36,834 nt of DNA from Bacillota bacterium (GTDB lineage Bacteria > Bacillota > Limnochordia > Darwinibacteriales > Darwinibacteriaceae), in the NCBI GenBank assembly GCA_012518325.1, contig JAAYSR010000015.1, forward strand, positions 1 through 36,834, read 5' to 3'. The translations under genes were made by a program, and so were the position numbers. Positions within the stretch are counted from its first letter, which is position 1. Every line of letters starts with the position of its first letter. Positions 14,066 through 22,316 of this stretch are shown piece after piece. The notes beneath the pieces are model-generated. The model searched no databases. It was not told the origin of the DNA and worked only from the letters and a program-made list of their open reading frames with translations.

Positions 14066-14113
14066 TTTGACAAATTTTGGGGAACTCCTGCCCTTTAGGA
14101 TATTTTTGTCAAC
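14066..14113. promoter_or_regulatory. Pair of candidate 0A boxes upstream of spo0A
   Basis: TTTGTCAAA on the minus strand (14074-14066) fits the 0A box TTTGTCRAA fully; TTTGTCAAC on the plus strand (14105-14113) fits eight of nine. They face each other 30 nt apart, within 90 nt of the spo0A start. Autoregulation by Spo0A is known in Bacillus; here it is inferred. Between them AGGAGTT with a distant CAAAT is a weak SigH-like match. Confidence 0.45.
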
Positions 14114-14125
14114 TTAATGTTAAAC

Positions 14126-15460
14126 TCAAATTTTTCTAAAAATGGCCAAAAAGAAACCGTCCAGCCCATGACGGTGGGGAAGGATCGTCTTCATCCAGGC
14201 CGGTCCGGCAGAGGCGGGAAACCAGTCCGGAAAGGAATAACCCTGGAAGTCCCCATGGCTGGCTAAAAACCAGTCAGCCACAGCCTGGTTCTCGTTGCTG
14301 GTCAGGGTGCAGGTGGAATAGAGCAAAAGCCCTCCAGGGACCACGTAACGTGCAGCCGCAGCCAAGATTTGCCTTTGCAGTGCGGCAAGCTCCTCGATAT
14401 CCCCCAGCTCCTTGCGCCAGCGAATATCCGGGCGGTGGCCCATGGTGCCAAGTCCTGAGCAGGGGGCATCCACCAGCACCCTGGGAGCCGGCGGCAGCTG
14501 CAGGTTCTCCGCCGCGTTGCCGACCCTGGTTTCTATGATGGCAGCCCCGAGGCGCCTGGCGTTCTCCTCCACCAGCCTGAGGCGGTTCGGGCTGATGTCA
14601 AAGGCCAGTATCTTCCCTTCATTGCCCATCAGCTGAGCCAGATGGGTGGCTTTGCCGCCAGGGGCGCTGCAAAGATCGTAGACTGTCTGCCCAGGCTCTG
14701 CCTGCAGGGCGTGGGCGGCCAAAGCGCTGCTTTCGTCCTGCACATAGTACATCCCAGCTTCCAGCCCCTGATCACGCACAGCCAGGTGGGCGGGGCTTAC
14801 TTCCAGAATATCAGGAGCATACTGTCCGGGCTTAACGCTCAGGCCCCGCCCTTCCAGATAGGTCTGCACCTCCTCAGGGGAGTGCTTCAGCGTGTTTACA
14901 CGAATCTGCAGCCGGGGCGGCTCGTTCAGCGCCTGGCAGAGTGCGACGGTCTCGTCTTTGCCCAGCCAGTCCAGCCAGTGTTCAACGATCCAGTCTGGAA
15001 AAGAGTATTTTACGCCGAGATGCCTGACCAGATCCCTTCCTTGATCTGGATAGGGAATTGAGCCGCGTCTGCGGACAACCTGCCGTAATATTCCGTTGGT
15101 GAACTTGGCCAGGCCTTCATGGCCGAAGAGGCGAGCCAGATTGACCGCCTCGTGGACCGCCGCCCGGGCAGGCACCCGGTCCAGGTAGAGGATCTGGTAG
15201 ACCGCACTGCGCAGCACATTTAGGATCTCAGGCTTGATTTTGGCTAAAGGCCGGGAGCTGCACAGAGACAGGACATAATCCAGGCTGCGGCGCATGCGCA
15301 CCGTTCCGTAGACAAGCTCTGTGTAAAGCCCCTGGTCAAGGCTGCTCAAGGAGTTCTGCCTCAAATGAGAATCGAGGACTTCGCGCAAGAAGTCCTCCGT
15401 TTTCTCCAATTTATTGAGGGTGAGCACGGCAAGCTGCCGCGGATTTGTTACCTTAGCCAT
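14126..15460 (-). CDS. rsmB: 16S rRNA (cytosine-967-C5)-methyltransferase
   Basis: 444 residues. An N-terminal NusB-like RNA-binding domain (about 1-140) is followed by a SAM methyltransferase with CSAPGGKATHLAQLM for SAM binding, DAPCSGLGT, and the catalytic Cys in YSTCTLTSNEN. It makes m5C967 in 16S rRNA. The ATG at 15460 overlaps the yugP stop by one base (TAATG). It is the last gene of the yicC-to-rsmB run; no hairpin terminator is visible between it and spo0A, so read-through into spo0A is possible. Confidence 0.95.
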   Translation of the reverse strand: MAKVTNPRQLAVLTLNKLEKTEDFLREVLDSHLRQNSLSSLDQGLYTELVYGTVRMRRSLDYVLSLCSSRPLAKIKPEILNVLRSAVYQILYLDRVPARAAVHEAVNLARLFGHEGLAKFTNGILRQVVRRRGSIPYPDQGRDLVRHLGVKYSFPDWIVEHWLDWLGKDETVALCQALNEPPRLQIRVNTLKHSPEEVQTYLEGRGLSVKPGQYAPDILEVSPAHLAVRDQGLEAGMYYVQDESSALAAHALQAEPGQTVYDLCSAPGGKATHLAQLMGNEGKILAFDISPNRLRLVEENARRLGAAIIETRVGNAAENLQLPPAPRVLVDAPCSGLGTMGHRPDIRWRKELGDIEELAALQRQILAAAARYVVPGGLLLYSTCTLTSNENQAVADWFLASHGDFQGYSFPDWFPASAGPAWMKTILPHRHGLDGFFLAIFRKI

Positions 15461-16140
15461 TAGCGTCTCCTCTGCCCTCTCAAGATCAAAAGGCGGAGCA
15501 GCTGCGTGGCAGAGACAGCTACAGCAGCCACATAGGTCAGGGCAGCGGCGTTCAGCACCGCCTTGGCCTTGGGTACTTCAGCCCTGCTTAAGTAGCCTCC
15601 GCTGTGGAGGAATCCTAAGGCCCGCCTGGATGCGTTGAATTCCACAGGCAAAGTCACCAGCTGAAAGCCGAGGGCGGCAATGAAGAACCAGATGCCCACC
15701 AGCATCAGTACATCAAAGCTGAACAAAAAGCCCATTAAGAAAAGGGGCATGGCCATTTGGGAGCCGAGGCTGGCAACTGGAAAGAGGCCGGTCCTCAGGG
15801 CCAATGGCGCATATTTTTGGGCATGCTGCACAGCATGGCCCACCTCGTGAGCGGCAACGCCCAGGGCGGCAACGCTGGTGCCGCTGTAGACATCTGCCGA
15901 AAGGCGTACGGTGTTGGTGCGGGGATCATAGTGGTCCGTCAGCCTGCCTGAAATCCGCTCCACATTAACATTGTGCAGTCCATTGTCGTCCAGAATCTGA
16001 CGGGCAATCTGGCCGCCGGTAAAACCGGCATAGGACCGTTCCCTTAAGTAGCGGCTAAAAGTGGTGTTCACCTTGAATTGGGCATACATGGCAAAAAACA
16101 GTGCAGGAAGAACCAAAATAAACGTAGGATCATAAAACAT
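15460..16140 (-). CDS. YugP-like neutral zinc metallopeptidase
   Basis: 226 residues. An N-terminal membrane helix (about 5-21) precedes the active-site HEVGH (H98, E99, H102) in AAHEVGHAVQHAQKY, and two or three more membrane helices follow (about 130-175 and near 200). The family (DUF/peptidase M-type, YugP) is common between fmt and rsmB in Clostridia; its substrate is unknown. It starts with ATG at 16140, 18 nt after fmt, behind a GGAGGAGA site. Confidence 0.92.
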   Translation of the reverse strand: MFYDPTFILVLPALFFAMYAQFKVNTTFSRYLRERSYAGFTGGQIARQILDDNGLHNVNVERISGRLTDHYDPRTNTVRLSADVYSGTSVAALGVAAHEVGHAVQHAQKYAPLALRTGLFPVASLGSQMAMPLFLMGFLFSFDVLMLVGIWFFIAALGFQLVTLPVEFNASRRALGFLHSGGYLSRAEVPKAKAVLNAAALTYVAAVAVSATQLLRLLILRGQRRR

Positions 16141-16158
16141 CCAATCTCCTCCTTTTGG

Positions 16159-17076
16159 TTATAAATAATCTCCCACGCGCAGACGCAGTCCGTTGGCAAA
16201 GTCCACGCCTGAAACAGCCTTGGCATTGGGTCTTTGCACTTTCAGCAAGAGCAGCGACCCGAGGCCGCAGCCCACAAGCAGCCCCTGGCCCTCCAGGGCC
16301 AGAATCTCCCCTGGGGCCCCTGACGCATCGCTAGGCAGCGCTTCATGGATCTTCACCGTTTCCTCCCCTACGTAAGTGTAAGCCAACGGCCAGGGATTCA
16401 TGCCCCTAATCAGGCGATCCAGCCGGTCGGCGGGTTCCTTGAAATCTACGTATGAATCATCTTTCGAAAGTTTAAAAGCATAACTTGCCGCCCCGTGATC
16501 CTGCGGTTTCCGGGGGGCGTTCCCCGCTGCAATCTGCCGCACCGTTTCCCGCAAGAGCTCAGCTCCTTTGACCATCAGACGGTCGTGGAGAGCCCCTGCT
16601 GTATCCCGGGGCAGGATGGGCTCTTCAGCCTGGAGGATGATATCTCCGGTATCCCAGCCTGAATCCATGTACATCGTGGTGACACCTGTGACAGAGTCCC
16701 CTTGCACAATCGCGGCGTTGATGGGAGCAGCCCCCCTGTACTTGGGCAAAAGGGAGCTGTGCACATTGACGCAGCCGTACTTGGGCATTTCCAGCAGACG
16801 GTCCGGCAGTTTCTGGCCAAAGGCAACTACAACAAAGAGGTCCGCGCCGTAGGCTTCCAGCTCATCCATGACCTCCGGAACACCTACTTTCTCCGGCTGC
16901 AGGACGGTGAGGCCGTGCTTCAAAGCAGCTTCTTTGACAGGAGAGGGGCGCAGCCGCTGGCCCCGGCCGCTTCTGCGGTCGGGCTGAGTGACCACCGCCA
17001 CAACATCATGCTCCTCCACCAGCACTTCCAGGCTGGGTACGGCAAAATCCGGGGTTCCCATAAAGATGATGCGCAT
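16159..17076 (-). CDS. fmt: Methionyl-tRNA formyltransferase
   Basis: 305 residues. It begins MRIIFMGTPDFAVPSLE, contains NVHSSLLPKYRGAAPINAAI with catalytic N/H, and TGVTTMYMDSGWDTGDI, then the C-terminal OB-like tRNA-binding domain. It formylates Met-tRNAi using 10-formyl-THF. The ATG follows directly on the def stop (TGA-ATG), so the pair is translationally coupled, and Fmt and Def act at the start and end of the formyl cycle. Confidence 0.97.
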   Translation of the reverse strand: MRIIFMGTPDFAVPSLEVLVEEHDVVAVVTQPDRRSGRGQRLRPSPVKEAALKHGLTVLQPEKVGVPEVMDELEAYGADLFVVVAFGQKLPDRLLEMPKYGCVNVHSSLLPKYRGAAPINAAIVQGDSVTGVTTMYMDSGWDTGDIILQAEEPILPRDTAGALHDRLMVKGAELLRETVRQIAAGNAPRKPQDHGAASYAFKLSKDDSYVDFKEPADRLDRLIRGMNPWPLAYTYVGEETVKIHEALPSDASGAPGEILALEGQGLLVGCGLGSLLLLKVQRPNAKAVSGVDFANGLRLRVGDYL

Positions 17077-17574
17077 TCACTCACCCTTTCCCAGCTCAGC
17101 CACTTCAACTTCCGGCTCTTCGATGATCTCCGCTTCCGCGATCATGCGATCCAGCATCAGTACACCGTCCAGGTGGTCGATTTCATGCTGCAGCGCCCGG
17201 GCAAAAAGACCGTCGGCCTGGATGCGCACTGGTTTTCCCTTTTCATCCCTGCCGGTAACCTCAAGCTCGGTGGCGCGCTTTACATACACCCAGCGCTCAG
17301 GGATGCTCAGGCAGCCTTCAACATCTATCTCTTCACCGCTGGAAGCCGCGATTTTGGGATTCACCAAGACAACCGGCCCTTCGCCCACATCCAAGACAAT
17401 GATCCGCTTGCTCACCCCGACCTGGGGGGCGGCCAGCCCGATGCCGTTGGCCTCATACATCGTTTCCAGCATATCATCTATCAGTTTCGCAACTTTCTTG
17501 GTTATTCTGGGCACTTCCTCAGCAGTTTGCTCCAAAACAGGATCACCCACAGTGACAATTGGCAGTTTAGCCAC
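17077..17574 (-). CDS. def: Peptide deformylase
   Basis: 165 residues. Metal ligands C88 (EGCLS), H130 and H134 (QHEIDH) and catalytic E131 are present, plus the GIGLAAPQVG motif at 44-53. It removes the N-formyl group from nascent proteins. It starts with GTG at 17574 behind GAGGTGG and sits 38 nt after priA. Confidence 0.97.
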   Translation of the reverse strand: MAKLPIVTVGDPVLEQTAEEVPRITKKVAKLIDDMLETMYEANGIGLAAPQVGVSKRIIVLDVGEGPVVLVNPKIAASSGEEIDVEGCLSIPERWVYVKRATELEVTGRDEKGKPVRIQADGLFARALQHEIDHLDGVLMLDRMIAEAEIIEEPEVEVAELGKGE

Positions 17575-17612
17575 AGTACCACCTCAATTCTACTCACCTT
17601 TATTATACCATA

Positions 17613-19802
17613 TTAGAGCATATAGATCGGATCAATGTCGATTGTAACAAGCACTTGATCATCAGTGGGCGGCAGCTGCCTCAGCCTGGCCGAGGGCGGA
17701 CCGTCGCTTTTCAGCAAGATCTGCCAGCGGTAACGTCCCTGGATTCTGCCGATGGGGGCAGGGGCAGGTCCGAATACATCCTGGCCCGGAAAGCCCTGAC
17801 TGAGGAGACAGGCATGGATCTGACGGGCAGCTTCTTCCGCCGCCTGCTGCGGCCCGCTGCAGAGAATGCGGGTGAGCTGCCGAAAAGGCGGATAGCCGAG
17901 CTGCCGGCGAAAACCTATTTCCCTGCGGTAAAACTCCAGGTAGTCATGGTTCTGAGCTGCCCGAACCGCGAAGTGAGAAGGATCATAGGACTGGATAATC
18001 ACTTCGCCCTTCTTCTCCCCCCGTCCGCTTCTGCCCGCAACCTGGGTCAGGAGCTGAAAAGTGCGCTCAGGGGAGCGGATGTCAGGAAAGTTCAGGGAGA
18101 GATCCGCACTGAGCACCCCTACCAAAGTTACATTGGGAAAATCAAAGCCCTTGGCCACCATCTGGGTGCCCACCAAAATCTGGGCCTGCCCCTGGGCAAA
18201 CCTGCGCAGAATAGAGGCATGGGCGCCCTTGCGCCGAGTAGTGTCTGCATCCAGGCGCAGGGATTTCAGCTCAGGGAACTCCCTGGTCAAAGCCTCCTGC
18301 ACCTGTTCTGTCCCTACTCCAAACTGCCGGAGAAAGCGGGAAGCACATTTCGGGCAGGACTTGGGCAGAACTTCCCTGTGCAGGCAGTAATGGCAGTGCA
18401 GCCTGTCATCTTCCCGGTGATAGGTCAGGGACACCTGGCAGTTTGGGCAGCCTATCACTTCCCCGCACTCCCGGCAGAGCACAAAGCGGGAAAAGCCGCG
18501 CCTGTTCAAAAGAATGATGGCCTGGTTGCCGGTGACCGTGAGCTTTTCCAGGGCCCTTTTCAGTTCGGTGCTGAAAATGGAGCGGTTGCCCCGCTCAAAC
18601 TCAGCCCGCATATCCACCACCTGAACCTGCGGCAAAGGGCGCTCTTCCACCCTGTGGGTGAGCTCCGCGAGGAGGTAGTCACCCTGGAGGGCTTTGTGAT
18701 AGCTTTCCAGGGCCGGCGTGGCACTGCCCAGTACAGCCTGGGCGCCCTCGAGCTCGCAGCGCTTAATCGCCACATCCCTGGCGTGGTAGCGAATGGAGCC
18801 TTCCTCCTGCTTATAGGTGGTTTCATGTTCCTCATCCAGGACAATCAGGCCCAGGCATCTGGTTGGGGCGAAAACCGCAGAACGGGCCCCGATTACCACA
18901 TCCACTTCGCCGCGATAGGTTTTCCACCACTGGTCAAAGCGTTCCCCCAGGGAAAGACCGCTGTGCAGAACTGAGATCCTGTCCCCGAAACGGGCTGCAA
19001 AGCGGCTGACGGTCTGGGGAGTCAGGGCAATTTCCGGAACCAGTACAATAGCCTGTTTGCCCTGCTTAATCACATCGGCAATCACGTTGAGATAAACTTC
19101 TGTTTTTCCGCTGCCGGTGACGCCATGGAGCAGGACCGGGCGCCCTTCGCCCTCCAGTTCCCTCTGTATCGTTTCTACAGCAGACTTCTGCTCAGCCGTC
19201 AGCGTCACCTTTTGGTCAGGCACCTGATCCCACTCCACTTTTCGTTCAATGACAGCGGTGCCCAGGGCAATAATACCCTGTTCTTCCAACGCCCGCAGCG
19301 TGCTGCGGCTGGTGTCAGCCTGTGCAATCAAGTCCGCGGCCAAGAGCGTTTGCTTTTTCTGCAGAATCTCTACAACCCTTTTTTGGGCTGCAGCATTTTT
19401 CCTCAACTTAGGGTTTTGCACGAGCAAGGTTACGGTTTGGGCGGTCTTGGCCCCCACCCTTTCCTTCCCGTATCTGAAGGCCGGCGGCAGCATGTACTGC
19501 AGAGCTTCGGAGAAAAGGCCCACATAGGTCTCTCCCATCCAGCGGGCGAGCTCCACCAGTGATGGGAGAATAATGGGATCGGGATCAAGGAGATCCAATA
19601 ACTCCTTTAATTTATCTTGCTCCACCTCCAGCTCGCTGGAGAGCTGCACCACATAGCCTTCCAGTTTGCGGCGCCCAAAGGGCACCAGCACCCGGTGGCC
19701 GATCTCCAGTTTGTCCCTTAAGCTTCCCGGGATTCTGTACTGGAAAATCCGGTTAACTGCCTCAGCCCGCACATCTACAATCACTCCGGCATACTGTTCC
19801 AT
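17613..19802 (-). CDS. priA: Primosomal replication-restart helicase PriA
   Basis: About 729 residues. An N-terminal 3'-end-binding domain is followed by a winged-helix region, the helicase core with GVTGSGKTEVYL (Walker A) and LIVLDEEH (Walker B), two zinc-binding Cys clusters (CRECGEVIGCPNC and CHYCLHREVLPKSCPKC), helicase motifs V/VI (GTQMVAKGFDFPNV, QVAGRSGRG) and the PriA C-terminal domain. It reloads the replisome at stalled forks. The ATG at 19802 (MEQYAGVIV) is chosen; in-frame codons upstream to 19883 run through the rpoZ terminator. coaBC and metK, often between rpoZ and priA, are absent. Confidence 0.96.
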   Translation of the reverse strand: MEQYAGVIVDVRAEAVNRIFQYRIPGSLRDKLEIGHRVLVPFGRRKLEGYVVQLSSELEVEQDKLKELLDLLDPDPIILPSLVELARWMGETYVGLFSEALQYMLPPAFRYGKERVGAKTAQTVTLLVQNPKLRKNAAAQKRVVEILQKKQTLLAADLIAQADTSRSTLRALEEQGIIALGTAVIERKVEWDQVPDQKVTLTAEQKSAVETIQRELEGEGRPVLLHGVTGSGKTEVYLNVIADVIKQGKQAIVLVPEIALTPQTVSRFAARFGDRISVLHSGLSLGERFDQWWKTYRGEVDVVIGARSAVFAPTRCLGLIVLDEEHETTYKQEEGSIRYHARDVAIKRCELEGAQAVLGSATPALESYHKALQGDYLLAELTHRVEERPLPQVQVVDMRAEFERGNRSIFSTELKRALEKLTVTGNQAIILLNRRGFSRFVLCRECGEVIGCPNCQVSLTYHREDDRLHCHYCLHREVLPKSCPKCASRFLRQFGVGTEQVQEALTREFPELKSLRLDADTTRRKGAHASILRRFAQGQAQILVGTQMVAKGFDFPNVTLVGVLSADLSLNFPDIRSPERTFQLLTQVAGRSGRGEKKGEVIIQSYDPSHFAVRAAQNHDYLEFYRREIGFRRQLGYPPFRQLTRILCSGPQQAAEEAARQIHACLLSQGFPGQDVFGPAPAPIGRIQGRYRWQILLKSDGPPSARLRQLPPTDDQVLVTIDIDPIYML

Positions 19803-19814
19803 CTTCTCACCGCC

Positions 19815-19842
19815 AAAAAAACCTGTGGTTTTGGACCACAGG
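19815..19842 (-). terminator. Intrinsic terminator between rpoZ and priA
   Basis: Minus-strand CCTGTGG (19842-19836), 7-nt loop, CCACAGG (19828-19822), followed by seven T. It lies 6 nt after the rpoZ stop and ends 12 nt before the priA ATG, so it should reduce priA expression relative to gmk-rpoZ. Confidence 0.88.
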
Positions 19843-19848
19843 CTTTGC

Positions 19849-20043
19849 TTACTTCGACTCGCCTTTATTGAACTTCCATTCAATCTTGCCTGCCTTTAAC
19901 TCTTCAATGGCGATACTCACAGGCTTTTTTGACTTGCACTCTATTACAGGCTCAGCACCGTCAATGATCTGCCTGGCCCGTTGTGAAACGGCGACAATGG
20001 CCGTATAGCGATCTAACTTGCTAGCTGGTTTCGGTGAACTCAA
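19849..20043 (-). CDS. rpoZ: RNA polymerase omega subunit
   Basis: 64 residues, short but normal for Firmicutes. It shows YTAIVAVSQRARQI near the N terminus and PVSIAIEELKAGKI, the omega signature. It helps assemble and stabilise RNA polymerase. It starts with TTG at 20043, 8 nt after an AAGGAGG site located inside the gmk 3' end (23-nt overlap), and is followed at once by a terminator. Confidence 0.94.
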   Translation of the reverse strand: MSSPKPASKLDRYTAIVAVSQRARQIIDGAEPVIECKSKKPVSIAIEELKAGKIEWKFNKGESK

Positions 20044-20656
20044 CTGACGAACCTCCTTCCCAAATCACTCGCAGTTTTTCTAGGTCAAGCCTGCTGACCC
20101 TGGACCATTCGCTTAAAATGATCTGCCGCAGCTGCTCTGCGGCCCGGCCCAGGTCATCGTTGATTATATAATAATCATAGTTTACTATATGCTTGATTTC
20201 TTCGTAAGATTTGGCGAGTCTCCGCTTGATTGCTTCTTCCGATTCAGAACCCCTGCGCTTCAAGCGCCTGCTCAGCTCCTCAGGCGTGGGGGGCAGCAAA
20301 AACACGTAGACTGCCTCGGGCATTTTCTCCCTGATTTGGGCTGCGCCCTGAATGTCAATATCCATAATAACTGCATTGCCCGCCTCAATCTGGTCATACA
20401 CAAAACTCTTCGGCGTACCGTAACGGTAGCCCACAAAGGTAGCCGATTCTAATAATAGGTCATCTTTGAGCATTTGGTCAAATTCTTCCTCTGTCCGGAA
20501 GAAATAGTTGACCCCGTCCACCTCTCCGGCCCGGGGCGGCCGGGTAGTAACGCTAATGGAGTATTTCAAGTTAGGGACAGTAGGAAAAACGGCGTTCATC
20601 ACAGAGTTTTTCCCAGCCCCGCTTGGGCCGGACAACACTATGAGAAAACCCTTCAT
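20021..20656 (-). CDS. gmk: Guanylate kinase
   Basis: About 211 residues from MKGFLIVLSGPSGAGK. P-loop GPSGAGKNS, GMP-binding SVTTRPPRAGEVDGVNYFF and DIDIQGAAQI are visible. It phosphorylates GMP to GDP. The ATG at 20656 has GGTGGG upstream; the earlier in-frame start at 20698 lacks support. It is flanked by remA and rpoZ, the standard Firmicutes order. Confidence 0.96.
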   Translation of the reverse strand: MKGFLIVLSGPSGAGKNSVMNAVFPTVPNLKYSISVTTRPPRAGEVDGVNYFFRTEEEFDQMLKDDLLLESATFVGYRYGTPKSFVYDQIEAGNAVIMDIDIQGAAQIREKMPEAVYVFLLPPTPEELSRRLKRRGSESEEAIKRRLAKSYEEIKHIVNYDYYIINDDLGRAAEQLRQIILSEWSRVSRLDLEKLRVIWEGGSSVEFTETS

Positions 20657-20713
20657 TTTTAACCCACCGTCCCTGACATCCTGTAGTGTACCCTTCAACT
20701 CAGCAGTAACCCC

Positions 20714-20980
20714 CTATTTCTCATTAGGTTCCAGTTGTTCTTTATTGCTTAAGCGATGTGCCACGGTTTCAGGTTGCACTGCTGACAAAATGATGTGATC
20801 ACTATCAGCGATAATCACCGCTCTGGTGCGCCGGCCGTAGGTGGCATCAATAAGCATGCCCCTTTCCCTGGCCTCCTGCACCATTCGTTTAATGGGAGCC
20901 GATTCGGGGCTGACGATAGCCACAATTCTGTTAGCTGCCACTATATTTCCGAATCCGATGTTGATCAACCGTATCCCCAT
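20714..20980 (-). CDS. remA: Extracellular matrix regulator RemA (DUF370)
   Basis: About 88 residues starting MGIRLINIGFGNIVAANRIV, with the conserved YGRRTRAVIIADSDHIILSA and a short polar tail. RemA is a DNA-binding regulator of biofilm matrix and osmoprotection genes in Bacillus; its role here is unknown. The ATG at 20980 has AAGGAG 8 nt upstream; the GTG at 20986 is too close to that site. It lies between mihF and gmk. Confidence 0.94.
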   Translation of the reverse strand: MGIRLINIGFGNIVAANRIVAIVSPESAPIKRMVQEARERGMLIDATYGRRTRAVIIADSDHIILSAVQPETVAHRLSNKEQLEPNEK

Positions 20981-20999
20981 GTTCACAGCTCCTTACAGA

Positions 21000-21308
21000 T
21001 TATCCGAGCCGCTCCAGCAGCTTCTCCCTCTGCCTTTTACCCAAACCTTGTACGCGGCGATTCTCGTTGATACCTATCTCACGCATAATCTTCTCAGATG
21101 TTACCTTGCCCACCTGGGGCAGGGACTGGAGCAGATAGGTGACGCGCATTCTAGCAATCACTTCGTCGTCAACTGAATCCAACACTTCCTGAAGGGTCAT
21201 GGAGCCCTTCTTCAGCTTAGCCCTGACCTCAGCCCTTCTGCTGCGCATTTCCTGGGCCTTTCTAAGCGCATCCAACTTCTCGTCCTGTGTCAAATGCGGC
21301 AGTGCCAT
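21000..21308 (-). CDS. mihF: MIHF-type integration host factor-like DNA-binding protein
   Basis: 102 residues. The N-terminal helix (KLDALRKAQEMRSRRAEVRAKLK) is followed by a helix-two-turn-helix segment (YLLQSLPQVGKVTSEKIMREIGINENRRVQGLGKRQREKLL) as in mycobacterial IHF. The family is best known from actinobacteria, where it sits next to gmk, and occurs in some Clostridia. It probably bends or compacts DNA. ATG at 21308 follows AAGGGGGTGA. The gene lies directly before remA-gmk. Confidence 0.9.
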   Translation of the reverse strand: MALPHLTQDEKLDALRKAQEMRSRRAEVRAKLKKGSMTLQEVLDSVDDEVIARMRVTYLLQSLPQVGKVTSEKIMREIGINENRRVQGLGKRQREKLLERLG

Positions 21309-21350
21309 ACTTGTTCACCCCCTTTGTACCAACATTTAGGACAATTATAG

Positions 21351-22229
21351 CTACTCGATATTCTGCACTTGTTCCCGGATTTTCTCCAGTTCACTCTTCA
21401 TGCTTACTACCGAAGCTGCTATATGCACATTGTTGGCCTTCGAGCCTATCGTATTCACTTCCCGATTCATTTCCTGGATCAAAAAGTCAAGCTTGCGCCC
21501 TACCGAGGCATGGGACTTTAGTGTTTCTTTGAACTCCTGGATATGGCTGGCCAGACGCACCAGCTCTTCGTCAATGCTGCAGCGGTCGGCAAAGATGGCC
21601 ACCTCGCCTAAGAAGCGCTCTTCTGTCAGCGTTGTTCCGTCCAACAACTCTCCCAGGCGTTCCCTCAGGCGCTTCCGATAATCGACGACAACCTGGGGTG
21701 CAATGCCGGCCACATCTGCCCTTAGTTTCTCTACCTGCAGGAGCTTTTCCTCCAAGTCGGCACATAATCTGCGCCCCTCGGCCTCCCGCATCGCTTCCAG
21801 GCCGTCCAGGGCTGCATTGGCAGCCTGGGCAACCAGCTGCTGCAGATTATCCCAGTCCAAAGGCGGCTCGTCCACCTCTAAAAGCCCAGGCAGGACCAGG
21901 ATATCGGACAGCTGGATTTTGTCTTCGCTGCCCAGTTCAGACTGGATCGTCCGCAGAGCCTGCAGGTATCCCTTTAACAGTGCATTATTAATCTGTACAA
22001 TTCGCTCTTGATCGCCAAATTCCTCCACTGACAGCGTCACTTCTACCCTGCCCCTGGCAAGCCTGCCTGTGATAACTGTTCTGAGGGTCTCTTCCAGCTG
22101 GCTGTATTGCTTCGGGATTCTGAAGAACAAGTCCAAATAGCGGTGGTTAACTGATTTTATTTCAACCTGGACAGCATATCCGGCATCCGCCGCCTCCCCT
22201 TGTCCAAAGCCCGTCATGCTCTTGATCAA
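21351..22229 (-). CDS. yicC: YicC family endoribonuclease-like protein
   Basis: About 292 residues. The N terminus is IKSMTGFGQGE and the C terminus carries the conserved DUF1732 region (EELVRLASHIQEFKETL, VGRKLDFLIQEMNREVNTIGSKAN). YicC proteins are linked to RNA decay in E. coli. The TTG at 22229 gives the canonical MIKSMTGFG start and is preceded by GGAGG at 8 nt; the ATG at 22253 has no ribosome site. It is the first gene of the run that continues to rsmB. Confidence 0.94.
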   Translation of the reverse strand: MIKSMTGFGQGEAADAGYAVQVEIKSVNHRYLDLFFRIPKQYSQLEETLRTVITGRLARGRVEVTLSVEEFGDQERIVQINNALLKGYLQALRTIQSELGSEDKIQLSDILVLPGLLEVDEPPLDWDNLQQLVAQAANAALDGLEAMREAEGRRLCADLEEKLLQVEKLRADVAGIAPQVVVDYRKRLRERLGELLDGTTLTEERFLGEVAIFADRCSIDEELVRLASHIQEFKETLKSHASVGRKLDFLIQEMNREVNTIGSKANNVHIAASVVSMKSELEKIREQVQNIE

Positions 22230-22316
22230 ATCACTCGCCTCCAATTGCACCATCTCTAGTATCTTCTGGATTTGGCAGAATAATCCTGCTGAGAGACAAT
22301 TGAAATAGTCGCCAAT

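Noticed and set aside
17655..18974. Long open frame of 439 codons on the plus strand opposite priA
   Set aside because: It is antisense to an intact, motif-rich PriA; no family motif, ribosome site or promoter supports it.
22254..22316. TATTCT with a TTTCAA as a promoter before yicC
   Set aside because: The -35 matches too poorly to report; the true promoter of this run was not located.
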